Below, one piece after another: positions 17,380 through 26,495 of a stretch of 64,000 bases of DNA; within the stretch, counting starts at the first letter, position 1; each line of letters starts with the position of its first letter. The stretch spans positions 558,300 through 622,299 of the forward strand of contig NZ_MAKX01000001.1 of assembly GCF_001693415.1 (NCBI RefSeq), read 5' to 3'. The DNA is from Tenacibaculum soleae (GTDB taxonomy: Bacteria; Bacteroidota; Bacteroidia; Flavobacteriales; Flavobacteriaceae). Under the pieces are notes generated by a model. The model had not been told where the DNA came from. It did no database searches and saw only the letters and a program-made list of their open reading frames with translations. A program made the position numbers and the translations under genes.

Positions 17380-17709
17380 TTATTGATTAAATTCCTTTTT
17401 TAATAGATGTTCTAATAAACCAACATTTATACTTTTGTCAGATAAAAAACACAAAATATATTCGTTGTGCTTAATTATAAGTATATTCTCATTGTTAGAT
17501 TTTAATATGATTTCTTTTAAATCAGTATTAAAATAATTGCTAAAAAAATGATTACTCATATTAAAAATAGTAGCTTTAAATACTGCTATTTTATCTTGTA
17601 AATCACCTAAAACGTTTTTTTTAGGGTAAAAATCAATAGTTTCTCCATCGTTTTTTAAAAGGAATATGGCTTTTGATTTCGTTTCTTTTAATAGTTCTTT
17701 TAATTCCAA
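17380..17709 (-). CDS. Divergent roadblock-like 109-aa protein
   Basis: First gene of the three-gene unit, 17 bp upstream of the clearer roadblock gene. The pattern is similar: helix (LKELLKETKSKAI), strands (AIFLLKNDGETIDFYP), a helix (LQDKIAVFKATIFNMSNHFF), strands (EIILKSNNENILIIKHNEY, ILCFLSDKSINVG) and a last helix (LEHLLKKEF). It may form a heterodimer with its neighbour. Low similarity means the fold call is tentative. Confidence 0.6.
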   Translation of the reverse strand: MELKELLKETKSKAIFLLKNDGETIDFYPKKNVLGDLQDKIAVFKATIFNMSNHFFSNYFNTDLKEIILKSNNENILIIKHNEYILCFLSDKSINVGLLEHLLKKEFNQ

Positions 17710-17996
17710 AGTTAGGCTTTATCTATTGTGATAAATTCAAATTTAAGGCTTATTTGTTGTTAATATATTGCACTATAGTATCATTATATTACACAATATT
17801 ATTTTTTACATCTTTTTTGTTAAGGAAAATGTATTTATTCTTAGTGGTTGGAATTGAAGTGTTTACATTTATAATATATAATAAGTAAATAATGGATTTT
17901 TATCTTAAAAAAATTAACATATGACTAAAAATGTTAATTTTTAGTGTTTTAATTTAGATAAAATAAAAATAAATAGAGGTTAGTAGGGTAAAATTA

Positions 17997-18173
17997 ATGT
18001 TGTTTTTTATATCTAATTTTTTAAAACCTTATATTAGATTAATAACGGTGTCTCTTTCTTTAAGTATTTATAATAAAAATGGATTGAGAAGTTTGAAAGA
18101 GTATGTAGTAAAGAGAAATCTTGAACTTAAATTTAACACAAAAAATAAAAACTGTGTAGAATATTGTACATAG
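17997..18173 (+). CDS. Possible 58-aa small protein
   Basis: Frame from ATG to TAG. The N-terminal half is hydrophobic (MLFFISNFLKPYIRLITVSL), followed by a basic part with two Cys near the end (NCVEYC). No ribosome binding site or clear promoter. A hairpin starts 28 bp after the stop, which could be its 3' end. It may equally be chance; no family recognised. Confidence 0.25.
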   Translation: MLFFISNFLKPYIRLITVSLSLSIYNKNGLRSLKEYVVKRNLELKFNTKNKNCVEYCT

Positions 18174-18201
18174 TTAATTTCAGTTTTACCTATTTACGAT
18201 A

Positions 18202-18244
18202 GTCTGATAAGCTTTTTATTTATTAAATTTAAAGCTTATCAGAC
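18202..18244. repeat. Perfect 14-bp inverted repeat
   Basis: GTCTGATAAGCTTT and AAAGCTTATCAGAC separated by 15 bp of AT-rich loop. There is no T run on either strand, so it is not a standard terminator. It could be an mRNA 3' stem, a regulator site or a remnant of a small mobile element. Confidence 0.6.
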
Positions 18245-18425
18245 GAATTAATTATTCACAGAAATGAATTTTCACTTAATTGTGTTAGGATGATAATGAT
18301 TACTTTTGTGTAGGTTTATTTAATTTATGTTTTGTAAAACACCCTAATAGTTACACAATAGAGTTTAACACATTGTATAGAAGAAGATGAAATGTTTATG
18401 ATGTGATAGTATTTAACTTATTTAA

Positions 18426-19481
18426 ATGAGAAAATCTAAATTTAAAAGCAAAATAGGTCTTCCTCCTGGAACAATTACTTATACAGGTACAAAAGAAAAT
18501 ACTCAGTTATTTATTAACACCTTTGATTATACAAAAGATAGTTTAGAGGAAAAAAAAATAAATAAAATTGAAGCTTGTTTTAGTTATAAAGAAACAGATA
18601 CTACTACCTGGATAAATATAAACGGACTTAATAACACAGAGTCTATTCAAAAAATCGGAAACTATTATAAACTACATCCTTTAATATTAGAGGATATTGT
18701 GAATATAAATCAGCGTCCAAAAATAGATGAATATGACGATTATATTTTTGTAGTTTTTAAAATGTTGTACTATGATACAAACCAACATTTAAAAGTAGAA
18801 CACATTAGTATTATACTTGGTGATAAATATGTACTCTCTTTTCAAGAATCTGAAGAAGATGTTTTTGATGGTATCAGAGAACGGATTAGAGCATCAAAAG
18901 GTATTATAAGAAGCAATGGTTCTGATTATTTATTATATGCTTTAATGGATGCTGTGGTAGACAATTATTTTTTAATTATAGAAACCATGGGTGAGAAAGT
19001 CGAAAGTTTAGAAGAACTTTTGTTTACAAATCCCAATAACGATACTGTTAAAGAAATACAGGCGTTAAAAAAAGAAGCTTTAAAAATTAGACGCTCTATT
19101 TTTCCCTTAAGAGAGATCGTTAGTAAACTTGAAAAAGCTGAAAGTAAACTAGTAAAATCTAAAACGCTAAATTATTTTAGAGATTTATATGACCACACAA
19201 TTCAGGTTATTGAAACCATAGAAATATATAGAGATATGTTGTGGGGATTGATGGACATGTACATGACAAGTGTTAGTAATAGGATGAACGAGGTAATGAA
19301 AGTATTAACTGTAATTTCTACCATATTTATTCCATTAACTTTTATTGCAGGTATTTACGGGATGAATTTTGATAATATTCCAGAATTACATTATGAGAAC
19401 GGATATTATATTTTGTGGGGCTTTATGATTTTTCTTTTCTTTGGATTGTTATATTTCTTTAAAAGAAAAAAATGGTTTTAA
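18426..19481 (+). CDS. corA: Magnesium/cobalt transporter CorA
   Basis: Divalent cation channel of the inner membrane, active as a pentamer. 351 aa. A long soluble N-terminal funnel domain (WININGLNNTESIQKIG, then HPLILEDIVN, typical of CorA) and two C-terminal membrane helices. The selectivity motif YGMNF lies at the end of the first helix and an acidic periplasmic loop follows; the basic KRKKWF end is cytoplasmic. Monocistronic. Confidence 0.95.
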   Translation: MRKSKFKSKIGLPPGTITYTGTKENTQLFINTFDYTKDSLEEKKINKIEACFSYKETDTTTWININGLNNTESIQKIGNYYKLHPLILEDIVNINQRPKIDEYDDYIFVVFKMLYYDTNQHLKVEHISIILGDKYVLSFQESEEDVFDGIRERIRASKGIIRSNGSDYLLYALMDAVVDNYFLIIETMGEKVESLEELLFTNPNNDTVKEIQALKKEALKIRRSIFPLREIVSKLEKAESKLVKSKTLNYFRDLYDHTIQVIETIEIYRDMLWGLMDMYMTSVSNRMNEVMKVLTVISTIFIPLTFIAGIYGMNFDNIPELHYENGYYILWGFMIFLFFGLLYFFKRKKWF

Positions 19482-19483
19482 AG

Positions 19484-19536
19484 CTACTTCCAATCATATT
19501 ATAAACTTTGATAATTTATAATGTGATTGGAGGTAG
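19484..19536. terminator. Long inverted repeat between convergent corA and the deacylase gene
   Basis: 22-bp arms (CTACTTCCAATCATATTATA and its near complement) with two G-U-type mismatches and a 9-bp loop. It starts right after the corA stop and ends 17 bp before the other gene's stop. T runs are missing, so it may act as an mRNA-stabilising 3' hairpin rather than a classical terminator. Confidence 0.55.
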
Positions 19537-19552
19537 GTGCCAATTGTAAGTT

Positions 19553-20527
19553 TTACAAGTTGTCGTTGGAAACAACAGATTGCTCTATACTTAAATGAAA
19601 CAAAGCATCTCCTTTATTTACGATAGGTGTTTTATTGATGCAAAAAATATGGCCATTAAATGGCGCATAAACCACTTTTTTAAATTCACCAAAAGGGTCT
19701 TGAATAATACCTAAAATCTCTTTCTTTTTTACAAAGGTTCCGTTTTTTGCAACTACTTTAAACATCCCAGAATCTGATGCGCGTAACCATTTTGCTTTAT
19801 GTACAAAAACGGGAGTAGCCCTAACGGTAATTTCACCTTTAATCATACCTAGATGAATCAATATATTTTTTGTTCCATTTACACCTTCATTAATAATAGT
19901 GGGATTTAAATCTTTTGATTTTCCACCTTCAAAAAGCAAAACAGTTTTACCCATTTTATGTAATGTATCTCTTAAAGATTTTTTTATGTTGTTAGAAAAA
20001 ACAATCATTGGCGGATTAAAAACTTTCGCCAATTCTAAGGCCTTTTCATCACCCTTGCTACATCTTATTTGCGCAATATTGTCTCGATCACCACCACCAG
20101 TATGAAAATCTATTACATAATCTACAAAAGGCGCTATTTCTTTGGTAAATTGATAGGCAAACTGACTGGCTAATGAGCCATTTACAGTTCCAGGAAACAT
20201 TCTGTTTAAATCCCTTCCGTCAGGAAACTCTCTAGTTTGAATTAAATACCCAAAAATATTAAAAACAGGAATACAAATTATAGTTCCTGTTTCAGGTTTG
20301 TTAATACCTAAACTGATGATTTCCCTAATAATTCCAACACCATTAGTTTCATCACCATGAATACCCGCAAGTAATAAAACTACAGGGCCTGGCTTGTTAG
20401 AGCGCTCAATAATTATAGGAACACTTACAGTTGTTCTGGTATGTAATTTGGCAATTTTTAAATCTAAAACAGTGCGTTGCCCTTTGGGTATTTCTTTCCC
20501 TAAAAGAACAAAAGGTTTATTCAACAT
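19553..20527 (-). CDS. Succinylglutamate desuccinylase/aspartoacylase family protein
   Basis: Zinc-dependent amidohydrolase or deacylase of the M14-like AstE/AspA family, 324 aa. Zinc ligands fall in [12 protein letters not shown] (His and Glu) and [11 protein letters not shown] (His); RDLNRMFPG is the substrate Arg motif. The C-terminal ~90 residues form a lipoyl-like beta domain ([20 protein letters not shown]) as in related proteins. It overlaps rimK by 11 bp. With rimK and the upstream protease it forms a conserved-looking trio, so it may hydrolyse or trim a RimK product (inference). Confidence 0.85.
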   Translation of the reverse strand: MLNKPFVLLGKEIPKGQRTVLDLKIAKLHTRTTVSVPIIIERSNKPGPVVLLLAGIHGDETNGVGIIREIISLGINKPETGTIICIPVFNIFGYLIQTREFPDGRDLNRMFPGTVNGSLASQFAYQFTKEIAPFVDYVIDFHTGGGDRDNIAQIRCSKGDEKALELAKVFNPPMIVFSNNIKKSLRDTLHKMGKTVLLFEGGKSKDLNPTIINEGVNGTKNILIHLGMIKGEITVRATPVFVHKAKWLRASDSGMFKVVAKNGTFVKKKEILGIIQDPFGEFKKVVYAPFNGHIFCINKTPIVNKGDALFHLSIEQSVVSNDNL

Positions 20528-21392
20528 TTAATTCTAAATAACGTATAATTTCTTTAGCAATATCTTTTCCTGTAGCAGTTTCAATTCCTTCTAAACCTGG
20601 AGATGAATTAACCTCTAGTACCAAAGGTCCTTTAGATGATTGCAGCATATCTACACCAGCCACACCTAAACCTAACGCTTTTGTTGCTTTTAAAGCTGTT
20701 TTTTCTTCTTCATCTGTTAATTCTATGATAGATGCATTTCCACCTCTGTGTAAGTTAGAGCGAAATTCTCCTTCTTTTCCTTGACGTTTCATAGCTCCAA
20801 TAATTTTACCGTCTACTACAAAAGCTCTTATATCTGCTCCGCCTGCTTCTTTAATAAATTCTTGAGCAATTACTCTTGCTCCTAAGCCGTTAAAAGCTTC
20901 TAATACAGACGTTGCTGCATTTTTTGTTTCTGCTAAAACAACTCCTAAACCTTGAGTACCTTCTAATAATTTTAATACTAAAGGAGCGCCACCTACAGAT
21001 TCTACAACATGTTCTACATCTTTTGTGTAATTCGTAAAAACAGTTTTTGGTAAACCAACACCAGCTCTTGCTAAAATTTGTAAACTACTTAATTTATCTC
21101 TAGATCTTACCAAGCCAATAGACGAAACAGCACTAAAAATTTTCATCATTTCAAATTGACGAATTACAGCTGTACCATAAAAGGTTACCGAAGCACCGAT
21201 TCTAGGTATAATCGCATCGATATCATCTAAATATTCTCCTTTATAAAATATTTTAGGTGCTTTTTTTTCAATTTCAATATTGCATTTTAAGTGATCTACG
21301 ACCAAAACTTCATGACCTCTTTTCTCAGCGGCTTCAACTAGCCTACTTGTAGAGTATAATTTTGGGTTTCTAGATAAAATTACAATTTTCAT
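20517..21392 (-). CDS. rimK: RimK-type ATP-grasp glutamate ligase
   Basis: ATP-grasp ligase adding amino acids, classically glutamates to the C-terminus of ribosomal protein S6. 291 aa. N-terminal pre-ATP-grasp domain ([20 protein letters not shown]), then the ATP-grasp core ([19 protein letters not shown]), the [20 protein letters not shown] segment, and the metal/ATP residues in [14 protein letters not shown]. The start overlaps the preceding gene's stop (TAATG). The true substrate in this organism is not shown by sequence. Confidence 0.92.
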   Translation of the reverse strand: MKIVILSRNPKLYSTSRLVEAAEKRGHEVLVVDHLKCNIEIEKKAPKIFYKGEYLDDIDAIIPRIGASVTFYGTAVIRQFEMMKIFSAVSSIGLVRSRDKLSSLQILARAGVGLPKTVFTNYTKDVEHVVESVGGAPLVLKLLEGTQGLGVVLAETKNAATSVLEAFNGLGARVIAQEFIKEAGGADIRAFVVDGKIIGAMKRQGKEGEFRSNLHRGGNASIIELTDEEEKTALKATKALGLGVAGVDMLQSSKGPLVLEVNSSPGLEGIETATGKDIAKEIIRYLELNVE

Positions 21393-21829
21393 TATTCTTT
21401 ATATTTTAATTTGTGAGATAAATTCTTTTTTGCTGTGTCTATAATAAATTTTTTATTCAGAAATTTCCTACCTAATAATATCGGAAACTTCATATCCTTT
21501 CTTTCTGTTAAAGTTAAGTGGATTGGGAATAATGTATTAAAAATAAATATTTCAGTTTTAATTAAAAAACGTGTTTCAGAAATCCCGTTCGAGCTTTTAA
21601 CAACTTTAGAGGTATAATTTTTTGTTGTAAATTCCTTATTATTATACAAGGAATGTTCTGGGTCTAATAATGTAAATTTAATAAAATTATCTCCATCAAT
21701 TTTAATTTCTTCAATTTTTGTACAGTGTATAGAGGATGTATATGCACCTGAATCTATTTTTAAATCTATTCCCGAAAGAGATAATTCAGGAAAATCAGCT
21801 TTGTCTATCCTACCAATTACAATTTTCAT
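21392..21829 (-). CDS. RimB-like retropepsin-fold protease (ATP-dependent zinc protease family)
   Basis: 145-aa aspartic-protease-like domain of the family annotated as 'ATP-dependent zinc protease' (PF05618 type), called RimB where it partners RimK. The active-site-like motif is [13 protein letters not shown] (Asp-Ser-Gly), followed by a [10 protein letters not shown] segment typical of retropepsins. No signal peptide, so cytoplasmic. First gene of the trio, with a 1-bp overlap to rimK. Confidence 0.85.
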   Translation of the reverse strand: MKIVIGRIDKADFPELSLSGIDLKIDSGAYTSSIHCTKIEEIKIDGDNFIKFTLLDPEHSLYNNKEFTTKNYTSKVVKSSNGISETRFLIKTEIFIFNTLFPIHLTLTERKDMKFPILLGRKFLNKKFIIDTAKKNLSHKLKYKE

Positions 21830-21973
21830 TTTTATATAAAATATGAATAGTAAAATTACTAATAGTTATTGATAAAAAAATATAAAATTTTCATCAAAAA
21901 TTAGTGCTATTTATTGTTATTTATTTTCCATTTGAAACATTTAAAATTACACTGTTTTATAAGTATCGTGTTT

Positions 21974-22462
21974 TTAAAATAACTTGTCAACTGATTTCGT
22001 GTAATAATCAATACTTAATTTATCTGCTACATATTTTGCTGTTTCTATAGCATCTTTTTCTAATTTATGAAATGAAACTTTAAAACGATCATTGTTTTTA
22101 TCCCAAATAATTACTTCGTAAATATCATTATTGTTTAAATAAATAGATACGTAAGTAAGGTCACTTATATTTTGCCATTTTCCGTAACCTAAAGGGCCAA
22201 CAGAATAGTATTTACGATATGTTTTCGCTTTAAGATTAAAATGATGATTATTTACAACAGAAGCTAACAATGCAAGTGTTATAACATAAATTTCCATTTC
22301 TAGAACATGTAAAAAGGAAATGGTATAATTTTCGATAGTTGATATTTGGGTGTTGATAAAAAACTTCACTAAAATAAAAACGGCAAAAGCATAAAGAATG
22401 GCAGCCATAAACCGAAAGATAAAATGTTTTTGGCCGCCTTTTATTATTACTAATTTACTCAT
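21974..22462 (-). CDS. Hypothetical membrane protein downstream of the molybdenum cofactor genes
   Basis: 162 aa from ATG at 22462 (the longer frame starts with TTG). Two membrane helices (FRFMAAILYAFAVFILVKFF and MEIYVITLALLASVV), then a soluble PH-like stretch (YYSVGPLGYGKWQNISDLTY, KNNDRFKVSFHKLEKDAI). It overlaps the mobA-like gene's end by 8 bp, so it belongs to the same transcript, but no cofactor role is visible. Family not recognised. Confidence 0.7.
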   Translation of the reverse strand: MSKLVIIKGGQKHFIFRFMAAILYAFAVFILVKFFINTQISTIENYTISFLHVLEMEIYVITLALLASVVNNHHFNLKAKTYRKYYSVGPLGYGKWQNISDLTYVSIYLNNNDIYEVIIWDKNNDRFKVSFHKLEKDAIETAKYVADKLSIDYYTKSVDKLF

Positions 22463-23570
22463 AGTTTTTAATCTCTTTTTTAGCAATATTAAATTCTTCA
22501 GGAGTATTAATATTTCTAATTAAGTTATCATCTACTTGGATAATCTCAATGTCTGCATTAATTAACATTTTTCGTGGGCAAGAATATCCTTGAGCTAAGT
22601 ATTGTAATAATTTAGTGTACGCCTTTGGTTCGTATATGGTAATTAAAGGCTCTGGAAATTCTTTGTTTTTACCTTTAATTGTTGTGGCTATTTTACTTGG
22701 ATTCCGTTTTTGTAATAATAATTGAATCAAGGCTTCATTTACAAAAGGAATATCAGTAGCTAAAACTAACCAAGCCGAATTTGGATTTTTTTGAAAAGCA
22801 GAACAAATTCCGCCAAAAGGGCCAAGGTTTAAAAAAGTATCATGTATTTCATCGTTTTTTTCTGAGTTTTCGCGTACAGAAAAATAGGTTTTCAAATTAT
22901 TGTTTTCAAGTAATTCTTTAACATATAATTTTTGAGGTTTCCCGTAATAATCTAACTCAGATTTATCGGTTCCCATTCGGGTACTTTTTCCGCCAATTAA
23001 AACCAATCCGTTTACAGGAGCAATATGTTCTTTTATTAAATTTTCAATGTGATTTGTAATATCATTAATATCATTAATGTTATAACTTGTAATGTTTTTT
23101 ATCTGTGGAAATTTTTCAACCAAACATTCAAAAATTTTGGTATCAGGATTTAGTTTTACAATAAATTGGATGTTGGTAATTTGATCTAAGCGTTTTTTGA
23201 TAGATGCTTCTTTTTCATCATCTAAAATTAAAATTTGTTTGGCACCTTGATAATGATTACCGTTGATAAACACAAAATCATGATTTACAAATTGCAAGCG
23301 TTGTTCAAATTTATTTATTATTGATGTTGTGTTTATTTGCACATTTCCTTCGTGATGAAAAGTATATTCAGTAAAAACATTATCAGCAGCATTTTTAGCA
23401 TGTGATGCATCAAAATATGCTAAATTATAGTTCGATAATTTTGTAGATACTTTTGTAACTAAATCCGCAATCACTCCACATTTAGTTCCTAAAATAGCAA
23501 CCTCATTTACGGCATAAGTATCATTTTGTTTTTTAGTAATATTTGCGTGTTTTTGATGCTTTTTACCCAT
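22455..23570 (-). CDS. mobA: MobA-like nucleotidyltransferase with N-terminal MobB-like region
   Basis: Molybdenum cofactor guanylyltransferase candidate, 371 aa. The C-terminal half is MobA: GLVLIGGKSTRMGTDKSEL (nucleotide loop), NLGPFGGICSAF and WLVLATDIPFVNEALI (Asp metal site). The N-terminal ~180 residues resemble MobB-type proteins (VNEVAILGTKCGVIADLVTK) but the P-loop GKT signature is not intact. Start chosen at ATG 23570, overlapping the moaC stop in ATGGGTAA. The fusion could couple guanylyl transfer with a regulatory MobB-like domain. Confidence 0.82.
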   Translation of the reverse strand: MGKKHQKHANITKKQNDTYAVNEVAILGTKCGVIADLVTKVSTKLSNYNLAYFDASHAKNAADNVFTEYTFHHEGNVQINTTSIINKFEQRLQFVNHDFVFINGNHYQGAKQILILDDEKEASIKKRLDQITNIQFIVKLNPDTKIFECLVEKFPQIKNITSYNINDINDITNHIENLIKEHIAPVNGLVLIGGKSTRMGTDKSELDYYGKPQKLYVKELLENNNLKTYFSVRENSEKNDEIHDTFLNLGPFGGICSAFQKNPNSAWLVLATDIPFVNEALIQLLLQKRNPSKIATTIKGKNKEFPEPLITIYEPKAYTKLLQYLAQGYSCPRKMLINADIEIIQVDDNLIRNINTPEEFNIAKKEIKNYE

Positions 23571-24039
23571 TGTTAATATCTGATTTACCACCTGTTTTTG
23601 TTACTAATTTTATTTCTTTAATTACCATTTTTTGACTGATGGCTTTACACATATCATAAATTGTTAAACAAGTTGCCGAAGCGCCCGTTAGAGCTTCCAT
23701 TTCAACTCCTGTTTTACCTTCGATAGTTACTTTACAAAAAACTTCTAAATTTTCGTTATCAATAATTTCAATGTCAATATCAACGCCATTAATTAATAAG
23801 GGGTGACACATCGGAATAATATCAGATGTTTTTTTTACGGCTTGAATCCCTGCAATAATTGCGGTTTGAAAAACAGGGCCTTTTTTGGTGATTAAATCAT
23901 CATTTTTAAAATGAGAAACTATTTCAGCGCCTAAAAACATGGTTGCTTTTGCAATCGCAGTTCGTTTGGTGATTTTCTTATCAGAAACATTCACCATTTT
24001 AGGTTGATTCTGCTCGTTTATGTGGGTGAATTTGTTCAT
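23563..24039 (-). CDS. moaC: Cyclic pyranopterin monophosphate synthase MoaC
   Basis: Converts the MoaA product to cyclic pyranopterin monophosphate. 158 aa. Family motifs are intact: MVNVSDKKITKRTAIAKA, GNDD-type stretch, AIIAGIQAVKKTSDIIPMCH (substrate His), GKTGVEMEALTGASATCLTIYDM. Transcribed from the moaA/moeA side with a 16-residue N-terminal addition. Confidence 0.96.
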   Translation of the reverse strand: MNKFTHINEQNQPKMVNVSDKKITKRTAIAKATMFLGAEIVSHFKNDDLITKKGPVFQTAIIAGIQAVKKTSDIIPMCHPLLINGVDIDIEIIDNENLEVFCKVTIEGKTGVEMEALTGASATCLTIYDMCKAISQKMVIKEIKLVTKTGGKSDINNG

Positions 24040-24055
24040 TTTTTATATGCTATGA

Positions 24056-24111
24056 TTCTCGATACGCTTTTATTTCCATTATCATTTCAATAAAACCACT
24101 CGAACTGACAA
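24056..24111. repeat. Dispersed intergenic repeat candidate
   Basis: Sequence with ends TTCTCGATACGC and CCACTCGAACTGACA between moeA and moaC. Short elements with TTCTCGATAC and CTCGAACTGACA ends recur in intergenic regions of many flavobacterial genomes (recalled, not computed). Only one copy occurs in this window. Confidence 0.5.
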
Positions 24112-24124
24112 TTGTATAGAGAAG

Positions 24125-25363
24125 TTATCTTTTATATCTAATTATAGGATAAACACTTCCTTGTTTAAATTCGTTTTTTGTTGTTTTTGGTAGTTCTAAA
24201 AATCCATCAGCTTTTGTTAAACTAGCTAAATCACCAGAACCATTTCCTCTTATTGGAGTTGCAAATACTTGTCCGTTTGTATTTTCAATTTTAACTTGTA
24301 AAAAGTAAGTTAAGTTGGGTTTAAAGTTTACATCTTCAGTTAAAATAGCTGTTTTTTCTTCGGATGAAATTCCGATAGATTTTTTTAACCACGGATAAAA
24401 ATACACTAAACAATTTACAAAAGTTGAAACCGGATTGCCAGGAAAAGCAAAGGCAACTGTTTTGTTTTTTTTATTCTGATAAACATGCTGCTCACTAATG
24501 TTTAAAGCATCACTGGTACCAAACCAAAAAGGTTTTCCGGGTCTTTGAGCAACTTTATGAAACAACTTTTTAACGCCTAATTCACTTAAAACTTCGGGTA
24601 AAAAATCGAATTTACCTTTACTTACTGCACCGCTAAAAAGCAATACATCATACTGTTGTAAATAGTTGTTTATTTTTTCTTTTAAAATGGTTTTATCATC
24701 GGTAATATGTGCAGTTTCAGAAAAAATGTTTAATTCTTTTAATAAAGCAACTAAAGTATAAACATTACTTCTGCGAATTTGATGGGCTAACGGATTTTCA
24801 TCAACTTCAACCAATTCATCACCCGTAGAAATAATCATCACTTTGGGTTGTTTGGCAACTTTTATCATCGATTTTCCTACGGTGGCTAAAACTCCAATTT
24901 CAGCAGGAGAAATAACAATGTTTTTGTGTATTAAAAGTTGTCCTTGAGTTTTATCAGACCCTTTAACATGAATGTTTTGTTTGTCTTTTATAATATCAAC
25001 AGTAATGGTGGCAATACCGTTGTTAATAATTACATCTTCATATCTAATTACGGTATCACAATTATTGGGTAATACAGCACCGGTCATTACTTCAATGCAA
25101 TTTTCACTTTTTTGCATTGTTAATTGCTCGCTTCCGGCAGGTTGAATACCTTCTATGTTAAAATTTCGTTGCCCTTTTTTAAAATAAGAAAAGTTGATGG
25201 CAATTCCGTCCATTGCTACACGATTGAATGGCGGAAAATCTCTATCAGCAACAATATCTTCTTTTAAAATTCGACCAACTGATTGTATAAACGGAATTTC
25301 TTCTGTTCCGAAATCTTGGGTTTTACTTAATATTATATTTTTTGCTTTTTGTACTGAAATCAT
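24125..25363 (-). CDS. moeA: Molybdopterin molybdenumtransferase MoeA
   Basis: Inserts molybdate into adenylylated molybdopterin. 412 aa from ATG at 25363; the longer frame begins with TTG. Domain order is normal: N-terminal linker with RDFPPFNRVAMDGIAI, the beta domain (GSEQLTMQKSENCIEVMTGA), the MoCF-binding domain (IISTGDELVEVDE, LLFSGAVSKGKFDFL, AFPGNPVSTFVNCLVYF) and a C-terminal beta domain. Upstream of moaC, with a repeat between them. Confidence 0.95.
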   Translation of the reverse strand: MISVQKAKNIILSKTQDFGTEEIPFIQSVGRILKEDIVADRDFPPFNRVAMDGIAINFSYFKKGQRNFNIEGIQPAGSEQLTMQKSENCIEVMTGAVLPNNCDTVIRYEDVIINNGIATITVDIIKDKQNIHVKGSDKTQGQLLIHKNIVISPAEIGVLATVGKSMIKVAKQPKVMIISTGDELVEVDENPLAHQIRRSNVYTLVALLKELNIFSETAHITDDKTILKEKINNYLQQYDVLLFSGAVSKGKFDFLPEVLSELGVKKLFHKVAQRPGKPFWFGTSDALNISEQHVYQNKKNKTVAFAFPGNPVSTFVNCLVYFYPWLKKSIGISSEEKTAILTEDVNFKPNLTYFLQVKIENTNGQVFATPIRGNGSGDLASLTKADGFLELPKTTKNEFKQGSVYPIIRYKR

Positions 25364-25435
25364 ATTCTTGATGTTATTATGAAACAAGTTCAGAATAACG
25401 TATTGTTATATTTTTAAATTAATTGACACATTAAG

Positions 25436-26428
25436 TTACCCACCAATAGTACTCATACTTTCAGTAACACTTCCTTTTTTACGGTTTGCTTCGGCTACAA
25501 AACCATTTTCAGGTTTTTCTTTTATTAATGATAAAAAGAGTTCTTTTAAATTATCATTACTTGCGCCTTTTCTTATAAAATCACGTAAATTAAAAACACC
25601 ATCATCAAATAAACAATTTTTAAAAGTACCAGTTGAGGTAATTCTTATTCGATTACAATCGTTACAAATTGTACGTGTAAATGCAGGAATAATTCCGATG
25701 CTACCTATGTGATTTTCAATAGAAAAATTTCTAGAAGTAGATGATTTTTCTGAAACTATATTTGTTACAGAATATTCAGATTTTATTTCTTCTAAAATTT
25801 TGTGGTAATTCCAATTTTCACCAATTTCTCGCTGTCCTTTTCCATTAAAAGGCATTTCTTCAATAAAACGAACGGCAATATTTTTATCTTTAGTCAATCC
25901 AACAAAATCATTAATTTCATCAGTATTAAAACCTGATTGTACCACAACGTTTAGCTTTAAATTTAATGAACTTTGTTCTAATAATTCAAAAGTTTTATAC
26001 ACTTCTGGAAATACATCGCGGCGAGTAATTTTTGCGAATTTATGAGTGTCTAAACTATCAATACTTAAATTTATGTTTTTTATTTTCTCTAATTTTTCTA
26101 AAGTTTCAATATGATTAGCAACTAATGCTCCGTTTGTAGTAATATTAATCACCTCTAACAAGTCGTTATAAGATAACATGTCTAAAAACGACATAAAATC
26201 TTTACGAGCAAAAGGCTCGCCACCAGTTAGCCTAACTTTATTAACACCTAACTCGGTAAGCACGCGAATAACTCGGTACATTTCTTTATAGGTGAGTAAC
26301 TCTTTTCGTGGTACAATATCAATGCCGTTAGCAGGCATACAGTATTGACAACGTAGGTTACAACGATCGGTAACAGCAAGTCGCACATAGTTAATTTGTC
26401 TGCCAAAATTGTCGATAAGTTTGCTCAT
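25436..26428 (-). CDS. moaA: GTP 3',8-cyclase MoaA
   Basis: Radical-SAM enzyme for the first step of molybdenum cofactor synthesis. 330 aa. The SAM cluster motif DRCNLRCQYCMP places Cys23, Cys27 and Cys30. The C-terminal substrate cluster uses CNDCNRIRITSTG and a later Cys. The GG C-terminus (MSTIGG), needed for activity in this family, is intact. First gene of the molybdenum cofactor strand. Confidence 0.97.
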   Translation of the reverse strand: MSKLIDNFGRQINYVRLAVTDRCNLRCQYCMPANGIDIVPRKELLTYKEMYRVIRVLTELGVNKVRLTGGEPFARKDFMSFLDMLSYNDLLEVINITTNGALVANHIETLEKLEKIKNINLSIDSLDTHKFAKITRRDVFPEVYKTFELLEQSSLNLKLNVVVQSGFNTDEINDFVGLTKDKNIAVRFIEEMPFNGKGQREIGENWNYHKILEEIKSEYSVTNIVSEKSSTSRNFSIENHIGSIGIIPAFTRTICNDCNRIRITSTGTFKNCLFDDGVFNLRDFIRKGASNDNLKELFLSLIKEKPENGFVAEANRKKGSVTESMSTIGG

Positions 26429-26495
26429 CTAACAAATATACGGTTTAATGCTGCAATTTTTTCATGTCATTTATCATAGTTTACGAGAAACAAAA

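Larger units (their letters stand above)
17710..18425. other. Long intergenic region upstream of corA
   Basis: About 715 bp with no gene of normal size. It holds a possible 58-codon frame (17997-18173) and a perfect 14-bp inverted repeat (18202-18244), otherwise AT-rich sequence. It must contain the promoters of the roadblock cluster (minus) and corA (plus), but I could not place either with confidence. Confidence 0.5.

Noticed and set aside
17673..17888. 71-codon frame on the plus strand
   Set aside because: It starts inside the divergent roadblock-like gene and has AT-driven hydrophobic composition; no supporting context.
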